Positions 15,532 through 23,336 of a stretch of 55,181 nucleotides of DNA are shown here, piece by piece; positions within the stretch are counted from its first letter, which is position 1; each line of letters opens with the position of its first letter. A program made the position numbers and the translations under genes. The notes under the pieces are model-generated. The model had not been told where the DNA came from. It searched no databases and worked only from the letters and a program-made list of their open reading frames with translations. The DNA comes from an uncultured Lachnospiraceae bacterium. Lineage in GTDB: Bacteria; Bacillota; Clostridia; Lachnospirales; Lachnospiraceae. The stretch lies in contig CANREB010000012.1 of assembly GCA_947629525.1 (NCBI GenBank), forward strand, positions 1 through 55,181. Direction: 5' to 3'.

Positions 15532-15643
15532 AGAGGGAACAGGATTTTGTCTCTAAACAATCAAATTCTGTTCCCTCTAAAAGCCAATCGGTATAACGCT
15601 TTGTTGCCCCGTATTTAGACGGATAAAGAATGATTCTGCTCAT
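15532..15643 (-). pseudogene. Flavodoxin N-terminal relic ending in a fold-back inverted repeat
   Basis: From the ATG at 15643 the minus strand reads MSRIILYPSKYGATKRYTDW then LLEGTEFDCLETK, which matches the start of flavodoxin-domain proteins (phosphate-binding loop SKYGATK). Homology ends after ETK. The following bases are an inverted copy of the preceding ones: AGAGGGAACAGGATTT (15532-15547) pairs with AAATTCTGTTCCCTCT (15563-15578) with one G-T. The gene fragment therefore ends in a 16-bp stem, as produced by template switching. The rest of 15456-15531 holds nothing recognisable. Confidence 0.65.
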
Positions 15644-15671
15644 ATTCCATCCCCGAAAATACCTAAATTGT

Positions 15672-16593
15672 TCAATGTCATTATCTTACCACAAATAAAC
15701 ACACAATTCCATTAAATTCTGCCTAATCTCCCGTTGTTTTGTCCTTAGCAATTGTTTGCTGAAATACCGCACGCTTCTTGAATTTGCAATAAAAAAATGG
15801 TATGATAAAACCACAAAAAAGAAAGGGATAATATATGGCAAATATATATGACGGGGCATTCCGCACAATCTTAAATGACTGCCGAAAACTGATCATACCC
15901 GTAATTAATGAGATTTTCGGGGAAACATATACAGGGGAAGAAGAAATACAGTTTTTTCCCAATGAGCATTTTATAGACCAGCAGGACGAAGCGGATAAAG
16001 AACGCATCACAGATACAAATTTCACAGTTTTTGGAAAGACGCCAAAGAAATACCATATTGAATGTGAAAGCAGCCTGCCGGATGGGAGAATTACAATAAG
16101 GCTCTTTGAGTATGATGCGCAGATAGCTCTTGATGAGGGCGAAGTTACAGAGGAGACTCTGACAGTGATATTTCCCAATACGGCGGTTCTGTATCTTCGG
16201 ACTTATGAAAAGACGCCGGACAAAATGAAATATGTGCTCATTACGCCAGGCGGAACGGTACAGTATGATGTGCCTATTATGAAAGTGCAGAAGTATTCGC
16301 TTAATGATATTTTTGAAAAACGTCTGCTGATACTGATACCGTTTTACATTTTCTCACATGAGAAAAGCTTTCCGGAGTATAATAGCAATAAGCAGAAATT
16401 GGCAGAATTAAAGGCAGAATATCAGAAAATCTTGGAAAAACTTGACGGACTGGAACAGCAGGGAGTAATCGGGGCGTTTGATAAGCGGACTATCATAGAG
16501 CTTTCTGAGGACGTGATTAAAGAGATTGCACAGAAATATGAGAATGTGCAGAAAGGTGTAGGTGACATTATGGGTGGAGCATTGATTGAAACA
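15672..16593 (+). repeat. Direct repeat copy 2 (promoter plus 5' part of the Rpn gene)
   Basis: Second copy of the unit at 14387-15308. Differences are scattered single bases, several synonymous, which shows a recent duplication. The left boundary abuts the flavodoxin relic. Confidence 0.9.
15778..15806 (+). promoter_or_regulatory. Sigma-A-like promoter of Rpn copy 2
   Basis: TTGAAT (15778-15783) and TATGAT (15801-15806), 17-nt spacer; the same promoter as copy 1. Confidence 0.6.
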
Positions 16594-16764
16594 GAGGCAA
16601 GAACCATTTTAAATCAGGGAAAGACACAAGGTATTAGTGAAACAAAAAAGCAGGCAGCACTTCGAATGCTGAAAATTGGGAAACTGACCAACGAGGAGAT
16701 TGCGGAATGTTTGGAACTCAGCGTAGCAGAAGTAGAGCAGCTTGCAAAGCTTCAGACAGTGTAA
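15835..16764 (+). CDS. Rpn family recombination-promoting nuclease / PD-(D/E)XK transposase-like protein, copy 2
   Basis: A 309-residue paralogue of the preceding gene. Residues 1-252 differ from copy 1 at only a few positions (for example TPDKMKYVL against TSDKMKYVI). After MGGALIET the sequence changes completely: EARTILNQGKTQGISETKKQ replaces the copy 1 linker, and a diverged helical module (KLTNEEIAECLELSVAEVEQ) follows, while the last 16 or so residues are the same again. So the two genes share a nuclease but carry different C-terminal inserts. A remnant of the copy-2 type C terminus appears again at 17528-17575. An internal ATG before GGALIET is kept. Confidence 0.85.
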   Translation: MANIYDGAFRTILNDCRKLIIPVINEIFGETYTGEEEIQFFPNEHFIDQQDEADKERITDTNFTVFGKTPKKYHIECESSLPDGRITIRLFEYDAQIALDEGEVTEETLTVIFPNTAVLYLRTYEKTPDKMKYVLITPGGTVQYDVPIMKVQKYSLNDIFEKRLLILIPFYIFSHEKSFPEYNSNKQKLAELKAEYQKILEKLDGLEQQGVIGAFDKRTIIELSEDVIKEIAQKYENVQKGVGDIMGGALIETEARTILNQGKTQGISETKKQAALRMLKIGKLTNEEIAECLELSVAEVEQLAKLQTV

Positions 16765-16770
16765 GGCACT

Positions 16771-17070
16771 TCACCCAGAGGACGAGGGCAACATAATCGG
16801 GCAGTATATTATTTTCTGCAAAGTGTATAATGAGCAGAGAAAGAAATACGGACAGACAAAAAGGCGGTAACGGAAACAGTCCGTATCTGTAAAAATCGAA
16901 ACGTGTTGAAGGAATATCTTGATAGTAAAGAACAGGAGGTTGTAGACATTATGATGACGTTGTTTGATGATGAACAGATTTTTGAAGCATATGCAGAAGA
17001 TATTAAAAACAGTGAAGCGAGAAAAACGGCAGAAATCATCGCTCACGAAATGGAATATAAAGGTGGACAA
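16771..17070 (+). pseudogene. Relic of a third Rpn/transposase-type gene
   Basis: Directly after copy 2, the frame LHPEDEGNIIGQYIIFCKVY, NEQRKKYGQTK runs to a TAA; a one-base shift restores KAVTETVRICKNRNVLKEYL, EVVDIMMTLFDDEQIFEAY. This is the middle-to-late part of a different PD-(D/E)XK transposase-like protein. The 3' half stays in frame with the GNAT gene that follows, producing a 193-residue chimeric ORF from a GTG at 16903. Confidence 0.65.
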
Positions 17071-17484
17071 ATGATGTCTGATTTGCGGCTGAGACATTAT
17101 TCCGCCTCCGATTATCGGAAGTACAGAAGAGTTTACGAAGAATGCTTCCATGACATGAGAGCGGCATTGCAGCGGTTTCCTGTCGATATTTGCGCGAGTC
17201 GGGAAAAGCTGGAACAGGAAAAAGGTAATATCTATATCCTTGAAGTCGATGGAAAACTAATCGGCTCTGTTGCGATATACGGAAATGAAATTGATGATTT
17301 GATCGTGGCAAAGGACTTTCAACGGCGAGGTCATGGCGAGGCGTTGCTGCAGTTTGCGGTCTCTTTCCTGCAAAGAAGCCATATCGCTCCGATCATACTT
17401 CATGTCGCCGATTGGAATCAAGGGGCGATCAAGATGTATTTGAAAAACGGATTTGACATCGTCGGTACGGAAGTGGTGGAATAA
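17071..17484 (+). CDS. GNAT family N-acetyltransferase
   Basis: A complete small GNAT domain (about 137 residues) using acetyl-CoA. LRLRHYSASDYRKYRRVYEE starts the fold, YILEVDGKLIGSVAIY is the central strand pair, and DDLIVAKDFQRRGHGEALLQ is motif A with the acyl-CoA loop QRRGHG. VADWNQGAIKMYLKNGFDIV is motif B. I start it at ATG 17071 (ATG 17074 is equally possible) because AAGGTGG lies 5 nt upstream. The same frame is open upstream through the Rpn relic, so a longer fusion from the GTG at 16903 is possible but lacks a good ribosome site. Substrate unknown. Confidence 0.8.
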   Translation: MMSDLRLRHYSASDYRKYRRVYEECFHDMRAALQRFPVDICASREKLEQEKGNIYILEVDGKLIGSVAIYGNEIDDLIVAKDFQRRGHGEALLQFAVSFLQRSHIAPIILHVADWNQGAIKMYLKNGFDIVGTEVVE

Positions 17485-17527
17485 TATATGATGCTGCCGA
17501 CGGTACCGATATCGTTCTTTTGCATAT

Positions 17528-17575
17528 AGGTAAGAACTATTTTAAATCAGGGAATTAGTGAAACAAAAAAGCCTG
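17528..17575 (+). pseudogene. Remnant of an Rpn copy-2-type C terminus
   Basis: The segment AAGAACTATTTTAAATCAGG followed by GAATTAGTGAAACAAAAAAGC matches the copy 2 sequence around 16607-16651 (ILNQG...ISETKK) with about 12 nt missing. It lies alone in the 133-nt gap before the ABC exporter. Confidence 0.6.
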
Positions 17576-17617
17576 ACAACTTATCAAATTTCTTAAAAAT
17601 ATACAAGGAGAAACCAC

Positions 17618-19378
17618 ATGGAAAAACGGGAATATTCGGTATCGACACTCATACGGCGGTTTCTGCCGTATTTTAAACCGTATCGAAAGACACTTTACAC
17701 GGATTTATTCTGCGCCGCGCTCACGACGATATGCGAGATAGTCCTGCCGCTCATAATAAGGCAGATAACCAACACGGCGCTTGAAGACGTGGCGCTTTTG
17801 AGCGCGCGTATGATAATAGGGCTTGCGCTTATATATTTTGTGCTTAGGATAATAGATGCGCTTGCCAACTATTATATGGCGGATATAGGACATGTAATGG
17901 GCGCAAAAATAGAGACTGATATGCGCCGCGATGCGTATGCGCATTTACAACAGCTTTCAAATACATATTTCAACAATACGAAAGTCGGTCAGATAATGGG
18001 GCGCATTACGAATGACCTGTTTGAAGTGACGGAATTTTCACATCATTGTCCCGAAGAATTTTTTATTGCTGCGCTTAAAATAGTCATTTCATTTATAATA
18101 TTGTCCACGATAAATCTTCCGCTGACGCTTATGGTATTTGTGTTCGTTCCGGTTATGACGATCGTATGCCGTATGATCAACAAAAAAATGCGGAGCGCGT
18201 TCAGCAGACAAAGATATCAGATAGGAGAATTGAATGCGCGCATAGAGGACAGCCTTTTAGGGCAGAAAGTGGTAAAAGCGTTTACGAATGAGGAACTTGA
18301 ATCCGAAAAATTTGAAGAAGGAAATCAGGAATTTCTTAAAATAAAAACTTACACATATATGCTTATGGGAATATTCAACACGTCAACGAGGGTTTTCGAC
18401 GGGCTGATGTACCTCACGATCATAATAGGCGGAGGGTTTTTTCTTATGGACGGTAAAATCCTTCCGGGCGATATGGTTGCGTATGTAATGTATGTTTCGA
18501 CGCTGATTGCCACGATAAGAAGAATAATTGAGTTTGCCGAGCAGTTTCAGCGCGGCATTACAGGCATAGAACGCTTTTTGCAGATAATGGATGCCGACAT
18601 TGAGATATTTGACGCGCCCGACGCGAAAGAACTTGTCGATCCGCGGGGCGAGATAGTATTTGAGAATGTAAGCTTTGAATATCCCGATGACCACAATAAA
18701 GTGTTTACGGGACTTAACCTGACTATCCATGCGGGTGAAAAACTTGCGATAGTAGGACCGTCCGGCGGAGGTAAAACGACGCTGTGCAATCTTATCCCGC
18801 GCTTTTATGACGTATCGGGCGGTAATATTACAATAGACGGAAATAATATCAAAAGTTTCACGCTTAAAAGCCTCAGACGCAATATAGGCATAGTACAGCA
18901 GGATGTTTATCTTTTTTCAGGCACCGTTTATGAAAATATCGCATACGGAAAACCCGGCGCAGCATATGAAGAAGTAATGGAAGCGGCAAAGAGAGCGGGC
19001 GCAGATGAATTTATCAGCGAGCTTAAAGACAAATATGACACATATGTCGGTGAACGCGGCGTTAAACTGTCAGGCGGACAGAAACAGCGTATAAGCATAG
19101 CGAGAGTATTTTTAAAAAATCCCCCTATCATAATACTTGATGAGGCGACATCCGCGCTTGACAACGAAAGCGAGTATGCGGTTGCCAAATCGTTAAACGA
19201 ACTTGCCGTAGGGCGTACGACACTTACGATAGCGCACCGCCTGTCAAGTATCAGAAATTCGGACAGAATACTTGTACTTACGGATGAGGGCATTACTGAA
19301 GAAGGCAATCACGATGAGCTTATGGAAAGAAAAGGAATTTATTATCAGTTTTATATGATGGCAAACGAGATAAAATAG
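17618..19378 (+). CDS. ABC transporter, fused permease and ATP-binding protein (exporter type)
   Basis: A 586-residue half-transporter: six membrane segments in residues about 20-310, then the ATPase. Walker A GPSGGGKTTL, signature LSGGQKQR, Walker B IIILDEATSALD and the H-loop AHRLSS are all intact. It should work as a homodimer or with an unseen partner, since there is only one such gene here. The ribosome site AAGGAG lies 10 nt before the ATG. A CPBP-family membrane protein follows 23 nt later and is probably cotranscribed; such pairs occur in peptide export, but no peptide gene was seen. Substrate unknown. Confidence 0.92.
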   Translation: MEKREYSVSTLIRRFLPYFKPYRKTLYTDLFCAALTTICEIVLPLIIRQITNTALEDVALLSARMIIGLALIYFVLRIIDALANYYMADIGHVMGAKIETDMRRDAYAHLQQLSNTYFNNTKVGQIMGRITNDLFEVTEFSHHCPEEFFIAALKIVISFIILSTINLPLTLMVFVFVPVMTIVCRMINKKMRSAFSRQRYQIGELNARIEDSLLGQKVVKAFTNEELESEKFEEGNQEFLKIKTYTYMLMGIFNTSTRVFDGLMYLTIIIGGGFFLMDGKILPGDMVAYVMYVSTLIATIRRIIEFAEQFQRGITGIERFLQIMDADIEIFDAPDAKELVDPRGEIVFENVSFEYPDDHNKVFTGLNLTIHAGEKLAIVGPSGGGKTTLCNLIPRFYDVSGGNITIDGNNIKSFTLKSLRRNIGIVQQDVYLFSGTVYENIAYGKPGAAYEEVMEAAKRAGADEFISELKDKYDTYVGERGVKLSGGQKQRISIARVFLKNPPIIILDEATSALDNESEYAVAKSLNELAVGRTTLTIAHRLSSIRNSDRILVLTDEGITEEGNHDELMERKGIYYQFYMMANEIK

Positions 19379-19401
19379 CGATAGCCGGAATGGAGGGCAA
19401 A

Positions 19402-20370
19402 ATGACAGACGTGTCAAAAAACAAACGAAGACATGACCTTGTGGGCGTAGATAATAAACAGGTCGAAACAAAGCGGCTCATCATCTTTTTGGTACTATGC
19501 TTCGGTGTAGCATGGCTTATGGAATTTTTTGCGATAATACCGATGTATAAAAGTCAGGATGTGGAGATGGTAAAGCAGGCGACGGACATGATATCGCAGA
19601 TGATGTTCACCCCTGCGATAGCCGCCCTTATCGCAAGGCTTTTGACGAGGGAAGGCTTAGTCAAGTCAGGATTTCAATTGAATTTTTACGAGAAAAAATT
19701 TTTGTTTTTGTTTGGCTGGTTTGGAATGACAGTCCTCACTTTTCTCGGCGCCGTGATCTATTTTGTGGTTTTTAAGGATAACTTTGACCCTAATATGACA
19801 GGTTTTGTGGAGTCGTATAACAGGAACGGCGGAGAGCCGATGGATGCGGTAAATATAGTGGCAACATTTAAAACAAATCTCTTGATACAGGTATTTACAG
19901 CGCCAGTTCTTGACATCATAAATGCTTTTGGCGAAGAATGGGGTTTCAGGGCATATCTTCTTCCGAAGCTGTATAGAAAAACAGGCGCTGTATGTTCAAT
20001 GATATTGAGCGGGCTTATTTCAGGACTTTGGTATGCGCCGCTTGTAGCGATAGGCTATTACTACGGCACAGATTACAAAGGGTTTCCCATTGTCGGAATT
20101 ATCTCGATGTGCATTTTTGGAATGATGACAGGCATTATATATTCATATCTGTGCCTGCGAACAGGGAGCATATTCCCGTCGATATTCGCCCACAGCTCAC
20201 TGAGCGTTATGATGTCACAGGCGGCGATGTTCAGCTTTGACGGCGGCAGTTTTTTCATAGGACCCGCACCGACAGGCATACTTGCGGGAATACCGATCAT
20301 CATAACGGCGGTAATATTTATCGTCGATATGGCGCGCAATCCTGTAAAACCAAGTGAAAGCTCAAATTGA
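19402..20370 (+). CDS. CPBP family intramembrane protein (Abi/CAAX protease-like)
   Basis: About 322 residues with around eight membrane segments. The first catalytic motif is present (EEWGFRAYL, EExxxR). The second usually reads LWHxP, but here it is SGLWYAPL, so a histidine is replaced by tyrosine. The third region keeps a histidine (IFAHSSLS). Activity as a protease is therefore uncertain. The start at 19402 is preferred because GGAGGG lies just before it; the ATG at 19390 overlaps that site. It follows an ABC exporter gene, and its last 9 nt overlap the convergent hemerythrin gene. Confidence 0.85.
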   Translation: MTDVSKNKRRHDLVGVDNKQVETKRLIIFLVLCFGVAWLMEFFAIIPMYKSQDVEMVKQATDMISQMMFTPAIAALIARLLTREGLVKSGFQLNFYEKKFLFLFGWFGMTVLTFLGAVIYFVVFKDNFDPNMTGFVESYNRNGGEPMDAVNIVATFKTNLLIQVFTAPVLDIINAFGEEWGFRAYLLPKLYRKTGAVCSMILSGLISGLWYAPLVAIGYYYGTDYKGFPIVGIISMCIFGMMTGIIYSYLCLRTGSIFPSIFAHSSLSVMMSQAAMFSFDGGSFFIGPAPTGILAGIPIIITAVIFIVDMARNPVKPSESSN

Positions 20371-21180
20371 CGGGATTTTCTTATCGGAATTTAAAATATG
20401 GTTTATCAGCCACCCGAGCAGATATTCCACAAGTTCTTCAAGATTTTCCTGCGGGTTGGAGTCTATCTCGCTAAGGTCTATGCTTTCGAGCTTATCGATG
20501 AATGCGGCATGAGCGCGTCTTTGAGCATCAAGCCCACTGTAATTTATACCTTCCATGTATTCCTCTTCATCGGTAAAATGCTCTTTTGTATATTCTTTTA
20601 ACTCGTTTATTATTGCAACGATTTTGTCATAATCTGAATCATCATAGGAACGCACGAGCCTGTTTGCCTTATCGACTATGCGGAAAAGTTCTCTGTGTTC
20701 CTTATCGATCAGATCTACGCCGATCATATATTCTTCCGTAAACTCACAAGGGTTTTCCCTTACGAGCCATTCTTCAAGAGGAGGAAGCTTGCCGATCAAA
20801 ATGTCGCTGCCCACTATATGCCTGTACAGCCATTTAGCAAGGAACATTACAAGATCGTTAAGGACTGCCTGCTGCTGTGCCTCATCGTCTATTCCGGCAA
20901 AGTCAAATTCACGAACCTTCTCGCGGAAGTATGCATGCTGGGAACGCTGACGTATCAATTCGGGATCGCGTATCTGCATCATATATGCTTCTTCATGTTC
21001 AAAGTGCTGTTCCGCGTAATCATCAAGTTCTTCAATGAGCCCCTTAAGTTCATTATAATAATCACTGTGATAATCTGTTGTAGAAAGAATATGTGCCTTG
21101 TTCAAAAGGTCAAATAAATGCCTGTGTTCATTATCAAGCTCTTCAATACCCAGCAAACAGTCATCAGTAAACTGAAACAT
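20362..21180 (-). CDS. Bacteriohemerythrin, two domains in tandem
   Basis: Two hemerythrin domains of about 130 residues each in one soluble protein. Domain 1 has NEHRHLF, QHFEHEEAYM, SQHAYFREKV and LYRHIVGSDI; domain 2 has KEHRELF, EHFTDEEEYM, RAHAAFIDKL and LINHILNSDK. Each thus has most of the diiron ligands. In both, the first His of the usual HxxxH pair in the third helix is Gln. Hemerythrins bind O2 and protect or sense in anaerobes. The start is ATG 21180 with AGGGGGA 7 nt upstream. It is monocistronic, with a TATAAT-like -10 at 21221-21226. Confidence 0.9.
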   Translation of the reverse strand: MFQFTDDCLLGIEELDNEHRHLFDLLNKAHILSTTDYHSDYYNELKGLIEELDDYAEQHFEHEEAYMMQIRDPELIRQRSQHAYFREKVREFDFAGIDDEAQQQAVLNDLVMFLAKWLYRHIVGSDILIGKLPPLEEWLVRENPCEFTEEYMIGVDLIDKEHRELFRIVDKANRLVRSYDDSDYDKIVAIINELKEYTKEHFTDEEEYMEGINYSGLDAQRRAHAAFIDKLESIDLSEIDSNPQENLEELVEYLLGWLINHILNSDKKIPSI

Positions 21181-21250
21181 AAACAATCCCCCTTTTTGGT
21201 CGTTAAATAATTACATAACAATTATAACATGATAATAAAAAAATTAACAG

Positions 21251-21295
21251 AAAAAAAGCACCGTCCCCGATGCCAAATCACCAAAAACAGTGCTT
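21251..21295 (-). terminator. Terminator after tRNA-Lys
   Basis: On the minus strand AAGCACTG pairs with CGGTGCTT across a 29-nt internal region and is followed by T7 (21251-21257), just 3' of the tRNA. Confidence 0.7.
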
Positions 21296-21299
21296 CAAA

Positions 21300-21372
21300 T
21301 GCACCGCCAGGGGTTCGAACCCTGGACACCCTGATTAAGAGTCAGGTGCTCTACCAACTGAGCTAGCGGTGC
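21300..21372 (-). tRNA. tRNA-Lys (anticodon CUU)
   Basis: The 73-nt minus-strand sequence folds as a cloverleaf: acceptor GCACCGC / GCGGTGC with discriminator A, D-arm GCTCAGTTGGTAGAGC, anticodon stem CCTGA / TCAGG with loop CTCTTAA (anticodon CTT), and T-arm CCAGGGTTCGAACCCTGG. CCA is not encoded. It is a lone tRNA. Confidence 0.97.
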
Positions 21373-21483
21373 AGTTAATCGAACAATAACTACTATACCA
21401 CCGCAAAAAAGAAGTGTCAACAACTTTTTTAAAAAATCATAAAAAATAAAAATCGGAGAAAATTTAAAAAGGGAATGTATGAC

Positions 21484-21512
21484 TTGCCAAGAGAGAATTT
21501 TTTATATAAAAT
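21484..21512 (+). promoter_or_regulatory. Sigma-A-like promoter of the tatD-rsmA unit
   Basis: TTGCCA (21484-21489) and TAAAAT (21507-21512), 17-nt spacer, 29 nt before the ATG. Confidence 0.5.
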
Positions 21513-21541
21513 TTTATATATAAAACAAAAGGAGCAGTACA

Positions 21542-22315
21542 ATGATTTTTGAAACGCATGCACACTACGATGACGAAGCATTTGATGAAGACAGGGAAAC
21601 GCTGCTTTCTTCAATGCAGCAGAATGATATCGAATATATTGTAAATGTAGGGTCAAATCTGAAAAGCACACAGCAGAGTATAGCGCTTGCGGACAAATAT
21701 CCGTTCATCTATGCGGCGGCAGGAGTGCATCCCAGCGAAACTGTCGAATTAGACGATGAAAAATTTACCCGACTGCATAAACTGTGCCAAAACAGGAAAG
21801 TGGTCGCTGTAGGAGAAACAGGTCTTGACTATTACTGGGATGAACCTTCAAGGGATGTGCAGAAATATTGGTTTGAAAGACAGATCAAACTTGCGGCAGA
21901 ATTAAAAAAGCCGCTGATAATCCATTCAAGGGATGCGGCACAGGACACCTATGAAATAATGAAATCAAACAACGCTTCCGAAACAGGCGGAGTGATACAC
22001 TGCTACTCTTATAGCGCCGAACTTGCCCTTGAATTTGTCAGGATGGGATTTTACATCGGGATAGGCGGAGTGGTCACATTTAAAAACGGTAAAAAAATGA
22101 AAGAAACAGTAGAAGCAGTTCCTATAGAAAAAATACTTCTCGAAACAGACAGCCCTTACCTTGCGCCTGAGCCAAACAGGGGGAAGCGCAATTCGTCCCT
22201 CAACATCCCGTTTATAGCCCAAAAGATTGCTGAGATAAAGGGAATATCATATGAAGATACGATAAGGATAACATCGGAAAATGCAAAGCGGATGTACCGC
22301 ATAGATCAAGAATGA
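21542..22315 (+). CDS. TatD family metal-dependent hydrolase (DNase)
   Basis: A 257-residue TIM-barrel hydrolase of normal TatD length. Metal-site motifs are ETHAHYDD near the start, VAVGETGLDYYWD, KKPLIIHSRDA, the His in GVIHCYS, and LLETDSPYLAPEPNRGKRN. TatD enzymes are 3'-5' exonucleases or quality-control hydrolases in the cytosol. The ribosome site AAGGAG lies 8 nt upstream. rsmA follows 18 nt later, an arrangement common in Firmicutes. Confidence 0.95.
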   Translation: MIFETHAHYDDEAFDEDRETLLSSMQQNDIEYIVNVGSNLKSTQQSIALADKYPFIYAAAGVHPSETVELDDEKFTRLHKLCQNRKVVAVGETGLDYYWDEPSRDVQKYWFERQIKLAAELKKPLIIHSRDAAQDTYEIMKSNNASETGGVIHCYSYSAELALEFVRMGFYIGIGGVVTFKNGKKMKETVEAVPIEKILLETDSPYLAPEPNRGKRNSSLNIPFIAQKIAEIKGISYEDTIRITSENAKRMYRIDQE

Positions 22316-22333
22316 AGATAGGAGAACTGATAT

Positions 22334-23203
22334 ATGCCGACATTGGGAAACCCAACCAGTACAATAGCGGTGCTGCAAAAATACAATTTTAATTTTCAAA
22401 AGAAATACGGACAAAATTTCCTTATAGATACGAACATCCTTGAAAACATAATCAGCGCTGCCGAAGTGACAAAACATGACTGTGTATTGGAGATAGGTCC
22501 CGGGATAGGCACTATGACGCAGTACCTGTGCGAAAACGCGCGCGAAGTAGTCGCCGTGGAGATCGATAAAAAACTTATACCTGTCTTGGAAGACACGCTT
22601 TCGGGATATGATAATGTGACAATTATAAATGAAGATATTTTAAAAACAGATATCAATGCGATAGCTGACGAAAAAAACGACGGGAAACCGATAAAAGTCG
22701 TCGCAAATCTTCCTTATTATATCACAACGCCGATCATAATGGGACTTTTTGAAAATAACATACCGATGGAAAGCATTACCGTAATGGTACAGAAAGAGGT
22801 TGCGCAGCGTATGCAGGTCGGACCCGGGACTAAGGATTACGGCGCGCTTTCGCTTGCTGTTCAGTATTATGCAGAGCCGCGCCTTATGTTTACCGTTCCT
22901 TCGGGATGTTTTATGCCGCGCCCCAATGTTGACAGCGCCGTTGTAAAACTGACCCGCCGCAAGGAGCCGCCTGTTGCCGTAAAGGATGAAAAGTTTATGT
23001 TCCGTATTATAAGAGCGGCATTTAACCAACGGAGGAAAACCCTCATAAACAGTTTAAATAATGCCTTTGATTTAAGTCTTTCAAAAGATGACGTATCGTC
23101 TGCGCTTGAAAGCATGGGGCTTTTGCCAAACATAAGAGGAGAGGCGCTCACCCTTGAGCAGTTTGCGGAGCTGTCAAATAACATGTCAAACGGCATTTTA
23201 TAG
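22334..23203 (+). CDS. rsmA: 16S rRNA (adenine(1518)-N(6)/adenine(1519)-N(6))-dimethyltransferase
   Basis: A 289-residue RsmA/KsgA methyltransferase that dimethylates two adjacent adenines in helix 45 of 16S rRNA during 30S maturation. Markers are KKYGQNFLID, the SAM loop LEIGPGIGTMTQYL, the acidic end of strand 2 (VAVEIDKKL), the catalytic NLPYYITTP and the C-terminal domain with FMPRPNVDSAVVKL and FNQRRKTL. The ribosome site AGGAG is 7-8 nt upstream. It forms a transcript with tatD. The next gene has its own promoter. Confidence 0.97.
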   Translation: MPTLGNPTSTIAVLQKYNFNFQKKYGQNFLIDTNILENIISAAEVTKHDCVLEIGPGIGTMTQYLCENAREVVAVEIDKKLIPVLEDTLSGYDNVTIINEDILKTDINAIADEKNDGKPIKVVANLPYYITTPIIMGLFENNIPMESITVMVQKEVAQRMQVGPGTKDYGALSLAVQYYAEPRLMFTVPSGCFMPRPNVDSAVVKLTRRKEPPVAVKDEKFMFRIIRAAFNQRRKTLINSLNNAFDLSLSKDDVSSALESMGLLPNIRGEALTLEQFAELSNNMSNGIL

Positions 23204-23265
23204 AATATTTAGTATGTCAGCCGACAAAAAAACACAAAATATATGAATTTGGACCCCTATCAGCA

Positions 23266-23294
23266 TTGACATCAAAAAATCAGTGTGTTAAACT
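23266..23294 (+). promoter_or_regulatory. Sigma-A-like promoter of the 1031-residue gene
   Basis: TTGACA (23266-23271, consensus) and TAAACT (23289-23294), 17-nt spacer, about 40 nt before the TTG start. Confidence 0.6.
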
Positions 23295-23336
23295 GTCCGT
23301 GGGAGTATACATGATTTTTTACAGAGGTGAGTCTAC

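Noticed and set aside
14387..16593. The two near-identical units as an insertion sequence pair or composite transposon
   Set aside because: They are direct repeats without terminal inverted repeats or target-site duplications; the encoded protein is an Rpn-type nuclease, and the boundaries look like a tandem duplication.
21300..21372. tRNA-Lys as an integration site for the accessory genes
   Set aside because: The accessory stretch ends about 3.7 kb away with core-like genes in between, and no partial copy of the tRNA 3' end was seen.
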